A DNA stretch of 53,662 nucleotides from Halarsenatibacter silvermanii (GCF_900103135.1 NZ_FNGO01000017.1:1-53662); one strand, 5' to 3'. Counted from the first letter of the stretch, positions 8,310 through 17,635 are shown. Numbers and translations: made by a program. Notes: generated by a model from the sequence alone, not told the origin.

Positions 8310-9747
8310 ATTTTTGCCGAAGGAAAAATTTGAAGAGGAAAGCAAAGAGGTGCTTTCATCCTGGCCGACAGGAGCAGAAGTCGATCGGGAGGAGGCCGTT
8401 GAATTCCACAAAAATCTTCCCGACGACAGCTGCATGGTCGATAAGCTAACAGAGGCCGATGAAGCAAAAAAAACCCTCACTCAGCCGCGGGCGGGGGTGG
8501 CTTTACCCGATGAGTTGATAGATCTGCTCGGCCATCTTCGTACAGAAGGAGAAGCAGATCTTCTGCCGGTCACTATAGACAGCTACACCAGGCAGAATCA
8601 GTATGAAAAGGCCGCTCAGGGTATAGAGGAAAGCCGGGAGGAAGGCCGCTCGCTTTTAAACGGCTTTCCAGCCGTCAACCACGGAGTGGAAATCTGCCGG
8701 AAAGTTGTCGAGGCGCTCGATGCTCCCGTTCAGGCCCGTCACGGAACCCCGGATGCCCGGCTTCTGGCGGAAATCACCCTGGCGGGAGGATTTACCGATT
8801 TTGAGGGGGGAGGTATTTCTTATAATATACCCTATGCCAAAGATGTTTCTCTGGAAAAATCTCTGCGCGACTGGCAGTATGTCGACAGGCTGGTCGGTTT
8901 TTACCAGAGTCAGGGAGTGGAGATAAATAGAGAACCCTTCGGCCCTTTGACCGGGACTTTAGTGCCCCCGGCCGTCTCTCATTCGATAGCTGTTCTCGAG
9001 GGGCTGCTGGCCGCCGAGCAGGGGGTTAAGCATCTGACGCTGGGTTATGGTCAGAACGGCAATCTGGTTCAGGATGTCGCCGCTGTCGAAACTTTGCGGG
9101 TGCTGGCCCGGCAGTTTCTGGATGATGAAGGCTATGAAGATGTTAGCGTCACCACTGTACTGCACGAGTGGATGGGTGGTTTTCCCCAGGATGAGGCCAA
9201 AGCTTTTGGAGTTATCAGCTGGGGGGCTTCAGCTGCTGCTCTGGCCAATGCCACCAAAGTCATAGTGAAAACTCCTCATGAGGCAGAAGGCATACCCTCT
9301 CGCGAGGCTAACGCTGCCGGCCTGAAGACGAGCAATCAGATAGTCAGCATGCTTCTGGATCAGAGCCTGGAAGATTCGGCCGGCCTGGAAAAGGAGAAGG
9401 ATTTGATTATCCGTGAGGTAGAAGATATCCTCGGGCGGGTGAAGGAGCTGGGAGAAGGAGATTGGGCTGCTGGAACTGTGAGGGCCTTCGAATCAGGGGT
9501 TTTGGACGTTCCTTTTGCTCCCAGCCGCTATAATCAGAGCGGGATTTTACCGGCCCGTGATAACGAGGGGGCTGTCCGCTATCTCGAGTTCGGGAACCTG
9601 CCTCTTTCCGCTGACATTCAGGATTTTCACGAGGAGAAGATGAAAAAGCGCGGTGAGAAGGAGGGGCGTCAGCCCGGTTTTCAGATGGTGACCGATGATA
9701 TTTATGCGATCGGCAAGGGCAGGCTGACCGGCAGACCGAGGGGGTAA
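8290..9747 (+). CDS. glmE: Methylaspartate mutase, epsilon subunit
   Basis: A 485-residue catalytic subunit of glutamate mutase. The TIM-barrel body includes LTQPRAGVALPDE, VNHGVEICRKVVEALDAPVQARHGTPDARLL, EGGGISYNIPYAKD and EWMGGFPQDEAKAFG. The residues in QARHGTPDAR and the glutamate in EWMGGFP match known substrate-contacting stretches of GlmE. The length is typical (about 483). With GlmS and coenzyme B12 it moves the glycyl group of glutamate by a radical mechanism. It lies between glmL (overlapping) and mal (9 bases on), in the standard gene order of the methylaspartate pathway. Confidence 0.95.
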   Translation: MESLKNKFLPKEKFEEESKEVLSSWPTGAEVDREEAVEFHKNLPDDSCMVDKLTEADEAKKTLTQPRAGVALPDELIDLLGHLRTEGEADLLPVTIDSYTRQNQYEKAAQGIEESREEGRSLLNGFPAVNHGVEICRKVVEALDAPVQARHGTPDARLLAEITLAGGFTDFEGGGISYNIPYAKDVSLEKSLRDWQYVDRLVGFYQSQGVEINREPFGPLTGTLVPPAVSHSIAVLEGLLAAEQGVKHLTLGYGQNGNLVQDVAAVETLRVLARQFLDDEGYEDVSVTTVLHEWMGGFPQDEAKAFGVISWGASAAALANATKVIVKTPHEAEGIPSREANAAGLKTSNQIVSMLLDQSLEDSAGLEKEKDLIIREVEDILGRVKELGEGDWAAGTVRAFESGVLDVPFAPSRYNQSGILPARDNEGAVRYLEFGNLPLSADIQDFHEEKMKKRGEKEGRQPGFQMVTDDIYAIGKGRLTGRPRG

Positions 9748-9756
9748 ATAAAAAAT

Positions 9757-11040
9757 ATGGCTAAAATAGAAGAGATACTGGTTTCTCCGGGGCTGGCCGG
9801 TTTCTTCTTTGATGATCAAAGAGCTATCAAAGAGGATGCCGAGCCCGACGGAGCTGCCTATCTGGGCAATCCTAAAACTGATGGTTTCACCCAGGTGCGG
9901 CAGGCAGGAGAATCGATATTGATTGAGATTTTGCTCTCCGATGGCAGCGTGGCCCGGGGTGATTGTGCCGCTGTTCAGTATTCGGGAACTGGTGGCCGGG
10001 ACCCGTTATTTTTAAGTGAAGAGTTCATCCCGGTCATAAAAAATCATGTCAGACCGGAGCTGCTCGGCAGAGAGGCTGAAAATTTTGGAGAGCTGGCTGC
10101 TCTGGTGGAGGAAATGACGGTTGAGGGCCGTCAGCTTCACACCGCTCTTCGCTACGGTTTTTCCCAGGCTTTGCTGGATGCTGCAGCTCTCAGCCGGGGT
10201 ATAACGCGCAGCGAGGTGTTAATTGATGAATATGATCTTACTCCTATTTTAGAGCCGGTCGATATATTTGTGCAGACGGGAGATAACCGCTACGAAAACG
10301 CTGATAAGGCTATCATAAAGAGGGCTGATGTGCTCCCGCATGGTTTGATCAACAATATCAAGAGAAAACTCGGCCAGGAAGGGGAAAAGCTTCTGGACTA
10401 TATCAGGTGGTTGAAAAAAAGAGTTCGACAGCTGGGCAGCGAAAATTACAATCCGGTTTTTCATATAGATGTTTACGGGACTCTGGGCGAAGCATTTGCC
10501 GGTGATCTGGAGGCTATCTGTGAATTTTTAAGCAAGGCTGAGAGAGCTGCTGACCCCTACCAGCTCAGAATTGAAGGTCCCATAGATGCCGGCAACCGCC
10601 GCGACCAGGTAAAAAAACTTTCCAGGCTGCGCCGGCTGATCGATGAAAGCGGCTGCGATGTGGAAATAGTGGCCGATGAATGGTGTAATAAACTCGACGA
10701 CATAATGTTATTTGCCGATGAACGGGCCGGTCACATGATTCAGATAAAAACACCGGATCTGGGAGGAATTCAGAACACCGTGAGAGCTATATTATACTGC
10801 CGCAGCAGAGGTCTTCTGGCCTATCAGGGCGGAACCTGCAACGAGACAGATATCTCCGCCCGAATCTGCACCGACGCGGCCCTGGCAGCGCGACCGGAAC
10901 AGGTTCTGGCCAAACCGGGTATGGGTCTTGATGAAGGTCTTATGATCGTCAAAAATCAGATGCAGCGTACCCTGACCCGAATGGACTTCAACAGCGAAAG
11001 CAGATCCGGAAAGAGAAAGGGGAGTGGAGCAGTTGATTGA
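9757..11040 (+). CDS. mal: Methylaspartate ammonia-lyase
   Basis: A 427-residue enolase-superfamily enzyme that removes ammonia from 3-methylaspartate to give mesaconate. FHIDVYG (about residue 235) carries the His counterpart and MIQIKTPDLGGIQN (about 325-340) the catalytic Lys. RIEGPIDAG and VADEWCN supply the Mg2+ ligands. The length is near the usual 413. It follows glmE, and its end overlaps the next gene by 17 bases. The enzyme needed next, a mesaconate hydratase, is not recognisable in this window. Confidence 0.95.
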   Translation: MAKIEEILVSPGLAGFFFDDQRAIKEDAEPDGAAYLGNPKTDGFTQVRQAGESILIEILLSDGSVARGDCAAVQYSGTGGRDPLFLSEEFIPVIKNHVRPELLGREAENFGELAALVEEMTVEGRQLHTALRYGFSQALLDAAALSRGITRSEVLIDEYDLTPILEPVDIFVQTGDNRYENADKAIIKRADVLPHGLINNIKRKLGQEGEKLLDYIRWLKKRVRQLGSENYNPVFHIDVYGTLGEAFAGDLEAICEFLSKAERAADPYQLRIEGPIDAGNRRDQVKKLSRLRRLIDESGCDVEIVADEWCNKLDDIMLFADERAGHMIQIKTPDLGGIQNTVRAILYCRSRGLLAYQGGTCNETDISARICTDAALAARPEQVLAKPGMGLDEGLMIVKNQMQRTLTRMDFNSESRSGKRKGSGAVD

Positions 11041-11956
11041 TTGTTTCTCTCATGCGGTTTATCATGCTCCCCGGGGAAAGGACAGGCTAATATTTCTGGG
11101 CAACCATCTGAGCCAGTCCTATCTGCAGCCCAACGATCATCTGATCGGGGTGATAGGCAGACCTGGTTCCGGCAAATCTCTTCTGATAAAGGGGATGTTC
11201 CCCGGCCTGAATCTGACGAATGATGATGAAGGTATTAATGTTCGGCCGCTCCCGCTCTGGGAGGAGTTTGAACGCGACAATTTTTCTTCGCCCGCCTTTC
11301 ATGTGGATATAAACTTTGAATCGGCTTTTATCCAGGCCGGCAATATAGCTCAGGCTGCCGAGAAAGCCATTCTTAAAAACAGAAGAGTGGTGATTGAGCA
11401 TTTTGATAGAATTGTCGAATATATCGATATCATGCCGGATCTGCTCGTGGGCATCGGAGAGGAAGTTATTGTGGCCCGACCGGGAGTATTCGGTCCCACC
11501 GCAGCCGAGGTCAAAGAAATAGTCTTTTCCTCCCTGTTTAACCGGCAGATGGCTCATACCGCCGAGGATTTAACCGCTATGGTAATCGCGAACAAGGGTT
11601 ATCCAAGGCCTCCCCTCCACAGCGATGTTAAAAGCGGTTTTGTACTTCAGTTTAATGAAAGACCGGGATTTTCCGTGAAACAAATCGAGCAGGAGGTCAA
11701 TGAACTGATAAATGCTGAACTTTCGGTCGAATACATGGACGAGGAGACGATCAAGATCGGTGAGATGGTTACAACCTGTACGGGGCCCCGCATCCACGTA
11801 AAAAACACCAGTGATATCAAGGGGTACGATCTCTCCCTGGACCTGGAAAAAGATCCCAACACTGGTTTTTATCTGCTGGCCGGCAAGATAGGTCAGGACG
11901 ATAATCCCTTTAATCTCAGCTGTCCGGAATGTTCGCCCCTGCGCTCTGATTCATAA
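11024..11956 (+). CDS. P-loop protein of the glutamate mutase cluster
   Basis: A 310-residue protein with a clear Walker A, GVIGRPGSGKS, near residue 42-52, in the context YLQPNDHLIGVIG. FPGLNLTNDDEGINVRPLP follows and is a family hallmark. I recall relatives annotated as 'alanyl-tRNA synthetase second additional domain' proteins sitting in glutamate fermentation clusters of clostridia; I could not verify this here. The C-terminus has CPEC. It overlaps mal by 17 bases, so it is coupled to it. GTG 11024 or TTG 11033 could be the start; the second has better spacing to GGGGAG. The function is unknown; an ATP-using helper of the pathway is a guess. Confidence 0.75.
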   Translation: MEQLIDCFSHAVYHAPRGKDRLIFLGNHLSQSYLQPNDHLIGVIGRPGSGKSLLIKGMFPGLNLTNDDEGINVRPLPLWEEFERDNFSSPAFHVDINFESAFIQAGNIAQAAEKAILKNRRVVIEHFDRIVEYIDIMPDLLVGIGEEVIVARPGVFGPTAAEVKEIVFSSLFNRQMAHTAEDLTAMVIANKGYPRPPLHSDVKSGFVLQFNERPGFSVKQIEQEVNELINAELSVEYMDEETIKIGEMVTTCTGPRIHVKNTSDIKGYDLSLDLEKDPNTGFYLLAGKIGQDDNPFNLSCPECSPLRSDS

Positions 11957-11991
11957 TATATTTTTAAAGAAAAAAAGGAGGCAGATTTATA

Positions 11992-12720
11992 TTGACAGCA
12001 TCACAATCCAGCAATTCTGACAGTCGCGATCTAAGACCGGTTAGAATTGAGAGAGGATACACCAAGTATGCAGAGGGTTCGGTTTTAATGAGTACAGGAG
12101 ATACAAAGATTATCTGCACCGCCTCGGTCGAGGACGGTGTTCCCTATTTTTTGAGGGGGGAAGATCAGGGCTGGCTTACCGCGGAATATTCGCTTCTGCC
12201 CCGTTCGACCCAGGACCGGACAACCAGAGCTGCCGCCCGGGGTAAGAGAAGCGGCAGAACCCGTGAGATTCAGCGGCTGATCGGCCGTTCACTTCGGGCT
12301 GTAATAGATCTTGAGGCCATGGATGAGAGGACGATCTGGATAGATTGCGATGTTATTCAGGCCGATGGCGGAACCAGAACTGCTTCGATAACCGGCGGTT
12401 TTGTAGCTCTTTATGATTCTGTTGATTACATGATGGAGGAAGGTATTGTTTCGGAAAATCCCCTGAAGGAATTCACTGCAGCGACCAGCGTGGGCATAGT
12501 GGATGAGGATTATGTACTCGATCTCTGTTATGAGGAGGATTCCAGCGCTGATGTTGACATGAATGTAGTTATGACCGAATCGGGTAAGTTTATCGAAATT
12601 CAGGGTGCGGCTGAAGAGTCACCCTATACCCGTTCTGATCTGGATAAAATGCTGGAACTGGCAGAAGATGGCATCCAGGGTTTGATCGATGCTCAAAAGC
12701 GCGCTCTGGAGCTGATATGA
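11992..12720 (+). CDS. rph: Ribonuclease PH
   Basis: A 242-residue phosphorolytic 3'-5' exoribonuclease that trims tRNA precursors. The family block [20 protein letters not shown] is followed by the Arg-rich [20 protein letters not shown] segment and then [20 protein letters not shown], which holds the phosphate- and metal-binding residues. The usual length is about 240. It starts at TTG 11992 with AAAGGAGG ten bases before. It overlaps rdgB, the common rph-rdgB pair. Both sit inside the methylaspartate pathway cluster, which is unusual. Confidence 0.95.
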   Translation: MTASQSSNSDSRDLRPVRIERGYTKYAEGSVLMSTGDTKIICTASVEDGVPYFLRGEDQGWLTAEYSLLPRSTQDRTTRAAARGKRSGRTREIQRLIGRSLRAVIDLEAMDERTIWIDCDVIQADGGTRTASITGGFVALYDSVDYMMEEGIVSENPLKEFTAATSVGIVDEDYVLDLCYEEDSSADVDMNVVMTESGKFIEIQGAAEESPYTRSDLDKMLELAEDGIQGLIDAQKRALELI

Positions 12721-13340
12721 TGAGCGGATGCCGAAGGCTTTTTGTTGCAACCGGAAATAAAGATAAACTCAAAGAAATCGGGCAAAAATTCAGCGAGTTA
12801 AGCATGGAAATTCTCTCGCCTGAGAGCCTGGATCTTGAATTTGAGGTAGAGGAGACGGGCAGCACCCTGGCGGAGAATGCTCTGATAAAAGCCCGGGCCG
12901 GTGCCGGTGTTAGCGGTGTATTGACCCTGGCGGACGATACCGGGCTCATGGTCGATGCTCTCGATGGTGAACCCGGGGTTTATTCTGCCCGCTTTGCCGG
13001 TCCTCAAGCCAGTTATGAGGAGAATAACAATCACCTTCTATCCAGGCTGGAAGGTGTCAGGGAAGAAAACCGCACCGCCCGATTTGTGACTGCAGCGGCT
13101 TTGGTCGATCCTGATACAGGCAGGGAGCATACTGTCAGGGGAATCTGCCGCGGCAGAATTCTCGAGAAAAGAAGAGGAGAAGGGGGTTTTGGTTACGATC
13201 CGCTTTTTTATCTGCCCGATCTGGATATGACATTTGCAGAGCTGGATACAGAGTCAAAAAACGAAATAAGTCATAGGGCCCGGGCGCTCAGGCGGGTTAA
13301 GCTGCTGCTCGAACAAAATTATTTTGACAGGGAGGAATAA
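12717..13340 (+). CDS. rdgB: XTP/dITP diphosphatase (RdgB/HAM1)
   Basis: A 207-residue house-cleaning enzyme that hydrolyses dITP, XTP and ITP to monophosphates, keeping deaminated purines out of nucleic acids. The substrate-binding start [14 protein letters not shown] is present (residues 8-21), as are [20 protein letters not shown], with the Mg2+-binding Asp, and [17 protein letters not shown] 12717 overlaps the rph stop (ATGA-like), so it is translationally coupled to rph. The length is typical. Confidence 0.94.
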   Translation: MMSGCRRLFVATGNKDKLKEIGQKFSELSMEILSPESLDLEFEVEETGSTLAENALIKARAGAGVSGVLTLADDTGLMVDALDGEPGVYSARFAGPQASYEENNNHLLSRLEGVREENRTARFVTAAALVDPDTGREHTVRGICRGRILEKRRGEGGFGYDPLFYLPDLDMTFAELDTESKNEISHRARALRRVKLLLEQNYFDREE

Positions 13341-13343
13341 AAC

Positions 13344-14207
13344 TTGCTTTTGAGGTCACTGCTCTTTATGCCGGGAAATAACGCAAAAATATTGAATAAA
13401 GTCGAAGATGTGCAGGCCGATGCAGTAATTCTCGATCTGGAGGATGCTGTCTCCTCTCAGGATAAGGAAAAAGCCCGGGAGCTGGTGGAAAACAGATTGA
13501 TCGAGCTCGAAAATTCAGTCGGACATCCCGATATATTTGTGCGTGTGAATGGACCATTAAAAAAGCAGTGGCCCGAAGACTGCAGGGCGGCTATCAGACC
13601 GGCTCTGGATGGGCTGATACTGCCCATGGCCGAAAAAGCCGGTGATATTCAAAGGTTTACGGGAGTTTTGGAAGCGGTGGCTTCCCGGAGGTCTGAGGTA
13701 GAGCTGGACGATATCGATATAATTTTGCTGGTGGAGACAGCCAGAGGGGTTCTCAATCTTGAGAAAATGCTGGAGAGTTCTGAGCTCATTTCAGGAGCGG
13801 CACTGGGGGGAGAGGATTTTGCCCTTGATCTCGGCGTCAGCCGGACGCGTACAGGAGAAGAGCTGCAGCAGGCTCGATCTCAGCTCGTCATGGCCGCCAG
13901 TGCTGCCGGTAAACTGGCGGTGGATACCGTATTTGCCGACATCGATGATAAAGAAGGGTTGAGAGAAGATGCCGGCCGGGCGGCAGCGCTGGGATTTGAC
14001 GGCAAACTGGCAGTTCACCCCGCCCAGGCGGAGATAATAAATGAGATTTTTGCGCCCGATAGGGAGGAAATCGAGCTGGCCCGCAGGATTGTGAAAGCTT
14101 TTGAAGAATCCGGAGATAAAGCAGGCGGTGTGATGAAGGTGGAAGGAAAGATGGTCGATGAACCTGTATACAGGAGAGCGAAAGAACTGCTAAAACTCTG
14201 TGAATAA
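13344..14207 (+). CDS. CitE-like HpcH/HpaI aldolase (candidate citramalyl-CoA lyase)
   Basis: A 287-residue TIM-barrel lyase of the CitE/HpcH-HpaI family. RSLLFMPGNNAKILNK binds substrate phosphate. ADAVILDLEDAV provides an acidic pair, ILLVETARGVLNLE the Mg2+-binding Glu, and GAALGGEDFALDLG a second acidic patch. KLAVHPAQAEIINE is the typical CoA-binding end. Family members split citryl-, malyl- or citramalyl-CoA. No citrate lyase alpha or gamma (acyl-carrier) gene is nearby, so it is not the CitE subunit of citrate lyase. With methylaspartate genes upstream and an acyl-CoA ligase pair downstream, cleavage of citramalyl-CoA to acetyl-CoA and pyruvate is the best guess. It starts at TTG 13344, eight bases after GGAGGA. 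Confidence 0.85.
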   Translation: MLLRSLLFMPGNNAKILNKVEDVQADAVILDLEDAVSSQDKEKARELVENRLIELENSVGHPDIFVRVNGPLKKQWPEDCRAAIRPALDGLILPMAEKAGDIQRFTGVLEAVASRRSEVELDDIDIILLVETARGVLNLEKMLESSELISGAALGGEDFALDLGVSRTRTGEELQQARSQLVMAASAAGKLAVDTVFADIDDKEGLREDAGRAAALGFDGKLAVHPAQAEIINEIFAPDREEIELARRIVKAFEESGDKAGGVMKVEGKMVDEPVYRRAKELLKLCE

Positions 14208-14271
14208 GAGTTTTGAAAGAAGAGAAGCTGCAGTTATTTTAAAAAACTACATAATTTTAGGGGGAATATTC

Positions 14272-15498
14272 ATGGCCAGAGTTCTTGAACATCTGGGCAA
14301 GGAATTTATAGAAAAAAAAGGTTTTCCCATCCCGAATTCCGGAGTGGCTGAAAGTCCTCAGGAGGCCGAAGAGATTCACAGAAAACTGGATGACGATGTG
14401 GTAATCAAAGCACTCGTGCCGGCCGGCAAGAGAAAAAAAGCGGGAGCGATAAAATTTCCGGAAGATCCGCAGGAAACCCGCAGTGCTGCCCGGGAAATAC
14501 TCGGTATGACGGTACAGGAATTTCCCGTCGAAAAAGTTTTAATAGAGGAAAGGCTGGAGATAAAATCAGAGCTTTATCTCTCCATCATCTATGACAAAGA
14601 AAATCGCCAGCCGCTGGTCATAGCCAGCACCGAGGGAGGGATTGATGTAGAGGAGATGAGCTCAAAATATCCTGAGCGGATTAAAAAAGCCGGAGTTCAT
14701 CCCTTCCGGGGGCTGCCGGATTACAGGGCCAGAGAACTCTGGAGCGAGCTGGGTTTCAGCGGCGAGCTTTTGAGGAAATTGACCCACATTACCGTAAGAT
14801 TATTCGAGGCTTTTTATGAGTATGACTGCACCACCCTGGAGATAAATCCATTGGTAGTTACAGAAAAAGAAGAGGTGGTAGGAGCCGATTGCGTGATGGC
14901 CGCCGATGATCTGGCTATGTTCCGTCAGAAGGAGCTTTCTGAACGCGTCCAGGTCGGAAGTGAGCGCATCTGGAGGCCGCTGACAGAGCTGGAAAAGAGA
15001 GTGGTTGAGGTTAATGAGCGCGATCCTTACCGCGGCACGGCCCGCTATATAGAGCTCGAGGAAGGAGAGGTGGGTTTTATGTGCGGCGGTGGAGGAGGAA
15101 GTCTTGTTATGTTCGACACCCTGATCAATTTGGGTTTGAGCCCCTCCAACTACACCGAATTCGGCGGCAACCCCCCTGTAAGAAAAGTGCGGGGGCTGGC
15201 CAAAGCCATTCTCTCCAAGGATAGCGTGGAAGGGCTTTTGGTCTGCTGCAACATCACCAATAACACCCAGGTCGATAATGTTGCTCAGGGTGTAAAAGAA
15301 GCCCTGGAGGAGAAGGAGCTGGATCCGGCTGAATTTCCGGTCATGGTCAGATTTGCCGGTGTCAACGATGAGCGCGGGAAAGAAATATTTGAAAGCGCCG
15401 GCATAGAATATCACGGAGAGGATATCACTATGCCCCGGGCCGGCAGGCTCATGAAGGAAAAACTGGAAGAATTTAATCGGCAGGAGGGAGAGCAATAA
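14272..15498 (+). CDS. SucC-like acyl-CoA ligase, beta subunit
   Basis: A 408-residue ATP-grasp protein like the beta chain of succinyl-CoA synthetase, malate-CoA ligase (MtkA) and the N-terminal part of ATP-citrate lyase. KALVPAGKRKKAGAIKF fits the ATP-grasp nucleotide site. TTLEINPLVV is the metal- and nucleotide-binding motif, and GEVGFMCGGGGGSLVMFDT with YTEFGGNPP lies in the CoA-ligase domain. ATG 14272, after AGGGGGAAT, is preferred to the upstream ATG 14200, whose 24 extra residues are not conserved. The stop overlaps the start of the alpha gene. Context suggests citramalate or malate as substrate rather than succinate. Confidence 0.85.
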   Translation: MARVLEHLGKEFIEKKGFPIPNSGVAESPQEAEEIHRKLDDDVVIKALVPAGKRKKAGAIKFPEDPQETRSAAREILGMTVQEFPVEKVLIEERLEIKSELYLSIIYDKENRQPLVIASTEGGIDVEEMSSKYPERIKKAGVHPFRGLPDYRARELWSELGFSGELLRKLTHITVRLFEAFYEYDCTTLEINPLVVTEKEEVVGADCVMAADDLAMFRQKELSERVQVGSERIWRPLTELEKRVVEVNERDPYRGTARYIELEEGEVGFMCGGGGGSLVMFDTLINLGLSPSNYTEFGGNPPVRKVRGLAKAILSKDSVEGLLVCCNITNNTQVDNVAQGVKEALEEKELDPAEFPVMVRFAGVNDERGKEIFESAGIEYHGEDITMPRAGRLMKEKLEEFNRQEGEQ

Positions 15499-16388
15499 TG
15501 GGAATACTGGTTGATAAAAACACTTCAGTTTTAATACAGGGCATTACCGGCAGAGAAGCTTCCATGGTGGCCGGACATATGCAGGATTACGGGACCGATA
15601 TAACTGCGGGAGTTACTCCCGGCAAAGGCGGGGAGGTAGTGGCCGGAGTCCCGGTCTTTGATACCGTGAGAGAAGCCAGCAAGGACAATGAAGTCGATGT
15701 CTCTCTCATTTATGTTCCCCCGGCCTTCGTCCTCGATGCTGTCAGGGAAACTCTCGCAGCCGGGATAAAGAAGATGGTCATAATAACGGAGAATATTCCC
15801 CAGCAGGATGTGGTGAAAATTCTTCATCTGGCCGGTGAAGCTGACGCCAGGATTATCGGTCCGAATACGGTCGGACTGATAAATCCCGCTGCCAGAGTCA
15901 AACTGGGAGCTATAGGTGGGGATAATCCCGACAGATGCTTTGTTCCCGGCAATGTAGGTGTTATTTCACGCAGCGGAGGCATGACTGCTGAAACTTCCTG
16001 GATGATAAAAAGAGCTGGCAGGGGAGTTTCAACCTCGGTAGGAATCGGCGGAGACCCGATGATAGGATCGCCGCCTAAAGACTTATTGAAATTATTCGAG
16101 CAGGATGAGGAGACTGAAGCTGTGGTGATGTTTTCCGAGCCCGGCACCCATTTTGAGCGAGATGTGGCGGAGTTTTTGGAGAGGGGCGGCTTCACCAAGC
16201 CGCTGATAGTTTACGTGGCCGGTAAATTCACCGAGGAGATGCCGCAGGGCACCGTTTTTGGCCATGCTGGAGCCATCATTGAAGATGAAAGCAGCAAACC
16301 CTCACACAAGATGGAGAGGTTGAAAAAAGCCGGCGCGAGTATAGCCCATGATTACGATGAGATACTGGATTATGTTTCTGAATTATAA
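15498..16388 (+). CDS. SucD-like acyl-CoA ligase, alpha subunit
   Basis: A 296-residue partner of the preceding gene. It has the CoA-binding Rossmann domain (VLIQGITGREASMVAGHMQDYG, residues 12-33, then VPVFDTVREA), the IIGPNTVGLINP motif and GVISRSGGMTAE. The phospho-histidine loop is VFGHAGAIIEDE near residue 253, so the active-site His is kept. Length and order match sucCD and mtkAB. The pair makes an acyl-CoA at the cost of ATP (or the reverse). It closes the cluster, about 106 bases before tRNA-Arg. Confidence 0.88.
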   Translation: MGILVDKNTSVLIQGITGREASMVAGHMQDYGTDITAGVTPGKGGEVVAGVPVFDTVREASKDNEVDVSLIYVPPAFVLDAVRETLAAGIKKMVIITENIPQQDVVKILHLAGEADARIIGPNTVGLINPAARVKLGAIGGDNPDRCFVPGNVGVISRSGGMTAETSWMIKRAGRGVSTSVGIGGDPMIGSPPKDLLKLFEQDEETEAVVMFSEPGTHFERDVAEFLERGGFTKPLIVYVAGKFTEEMPQGTVFGHAGAIIEDESSKPSHKMERLKKAGASIAHDYDEILDYVSEL

Positions 16389-16430
16389 GATGAACTTTGA
16401 ACAGAATAGTTTGAAAATGACAGAGACTGT

Positions 16431-16458
16431 TGACTAAGTTTATCTAATATGATAGGAT
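16431..16458 (+). promoter_or_regulatory. Putative promoter of tRNA-Arg
   Basis: TTGACT (16431-16436) and TAGGAT (16453-16458) are 16 bases apart, and the tRNA begins 36 bases later. It is a plausible but not perfect sigma-70-type promoter. Confidence 0.4.
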
Positions 16459-16494
16459 ATCTTGTGAAGTAGGAAAAAATAATATATTTACAGT

Positions 16495-16572
<78 letters not shown>

Positions 16573-16601
16573 TTTTTATTTATTCATATATCAACGAAAA
16601 G

Positions 16602-16631
16602 AGGCCCCGCCAAAATAACTGGCGAGGCCTT
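16602..16631 (+). terminator. Terminator downstream of tRNA-Arg
   Basis: AGGCCCCGCCA (16602-16612) pairs, with one mismatch, with TGGCGAGGCCT (16620-16630-31) around a short A-rich loop, followed by ttaaaatta. It lies 30 bases after the tRNA. Confidence 0.7.
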
Positions 16632-16669
16632 TAAAATTATTACTTGCACCAATTTCGAACCCGAAATTA

Positions 16670-16850
16670 TTATTTCCCGGCTTTTTGAAGTATCTCAACT
16701 GCTTTATCTCTGTTCCTTCATAGAAACATGTGAGTAAATATTTAAAGTGGTTTCAACTCTTCTTAATGCTATTGCTTCCGGTGTTAAAAACATCGGGTCT
16801 TCACTGCCTGAAAAGGCGGCATTTCTTTTTTTATACTGTTTTAATTTTGT
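16670..16850 (-). pseudogene. Remnant of a phage-type (tyrosine) integrase, C-terminal end
   Basis: Read on the minus strand, KLKQYKKRNAAFSGSEDP resembles the segment before the catalytic HxxR box, and VETTLNIYSHVSMKEQ followed, after a one-base shift, by RDKAVEILQKAGK is the classic C-terminal end of tyrosine recombinases; it should carry the catalytic Tyr as IYSHV. The catalytic HxxR block between the two is deleted. The integrase end faces tRNA-Arg, as expected for an element that used the tRNA as attachment site. It is not functional. Confidence 0.7.
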
Positions 16851-17269
16851 ATGGCAGACAAAATTCCGGTAACAAAAAGTGGAAGGTTCGAGTATATTAT
16901 AGAATGCTATGATAACCATTATCTGGCCGAAAATTAAACTTATGCCGGGGAAAAATTTCATTGTGAACGCAGCTTTATATCTTACAGTACAACTAAATGA
17001 GGTTTTTACACACCCATCAGCCAACTGAAGACAAGAAGATCCATATCTTAACTTACTGCCCGATACCTCGGGGGAACTTCACTGGGGGATTTCCCTGCTG
17101 TGGTGGACATCACTTTATATCTTAATGTCATAATATCTGCTGGTTTATCAGGAGATAGATAGATGATCGGGCAAAGATTTTGATTATTTTGCAGGAAATC
17201 TTTCTGTTATCATTGAATATAAAAAATGAGGCGTAAAAAAGTGAGCTAAAAAATTAAAATTTAATATAA
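16851..17269. other. Intergenic region with no recognised gene
   Basis: No open frame here has codon use or motifs I recognise. Towards the right end, at 17187-17211, is a block shared with the leader of the second riboswitch (tttgcagga...tgttatc), probably part of the promoter. The rest may be decayed sequence of the element that carried the integrase. Confidence 0.5.
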
Positions 17270-17445
17270 GGCAGTCGGGTGCCCCCGGTCACGGCCGGAG
17301 GAGAATAGGGAATCAGGTGCAAAGCCTGAACGGGCCCGCCACTGTAACCGGCATCAATCTGAATTTAAAGACCACTTAAATATTTTAGTATTTAGGGAAG
17401 GGATAAATTCAGATTTAAGCTGGAAGTCAGGAGACCTGCCCGCTG
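17270..17445 (+). ncRNA. Cobalamin riboswitch (first)
   Basis: The element shows the conserved parts of the B12 aptamer in order: ggtgcccccggtcacggcc, GGAGgagaatagggaa, GGTGCAAAGCCTGA-like core, the B12 box piece GCCACTGTAACCGG, and the closing GGAAGTCAGGAGACCTGCC at about 17421-17439. It is followed by a hairpin region and, at 17636, a strong terminator before cbiM. This fits transcription termination when B12 is plentiful, so cobalt uptake is turned on when B12 is short. Confidence 0.96.
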
Positions 17446-17635
17446 GCCTATTGACCTACTTGTTCTTCGATGGCAAGAAAGGTAGGGAATTAGAGCAGGA
17501 TTATTGTTTTCTGTTTGTTTATTACCCGCTAATTACCCTCAGCTGGGATTATTTTGATTCAGATTGGGGGTTGAATGTTTTTTAGTTTCAATTTGTAAGT
17601 TTTTTTATTTAGCCTCCTGCCTAATTTTTACTCCT

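Noticed and set aside
14800-15495. 231-codon minus-strand frame inside the sucC-like gene
   Set aside because: Shadow of the sense strand; no motifs and no ribosome site.
16651-16668. aatttcgaacccgaaatt palindrome as a second attachment site of the lost element
   Set aside because: It is a hairpin and shares only TTCGAA with the tRNA T-loop; not a convincing copy of the tRNA 3' end.
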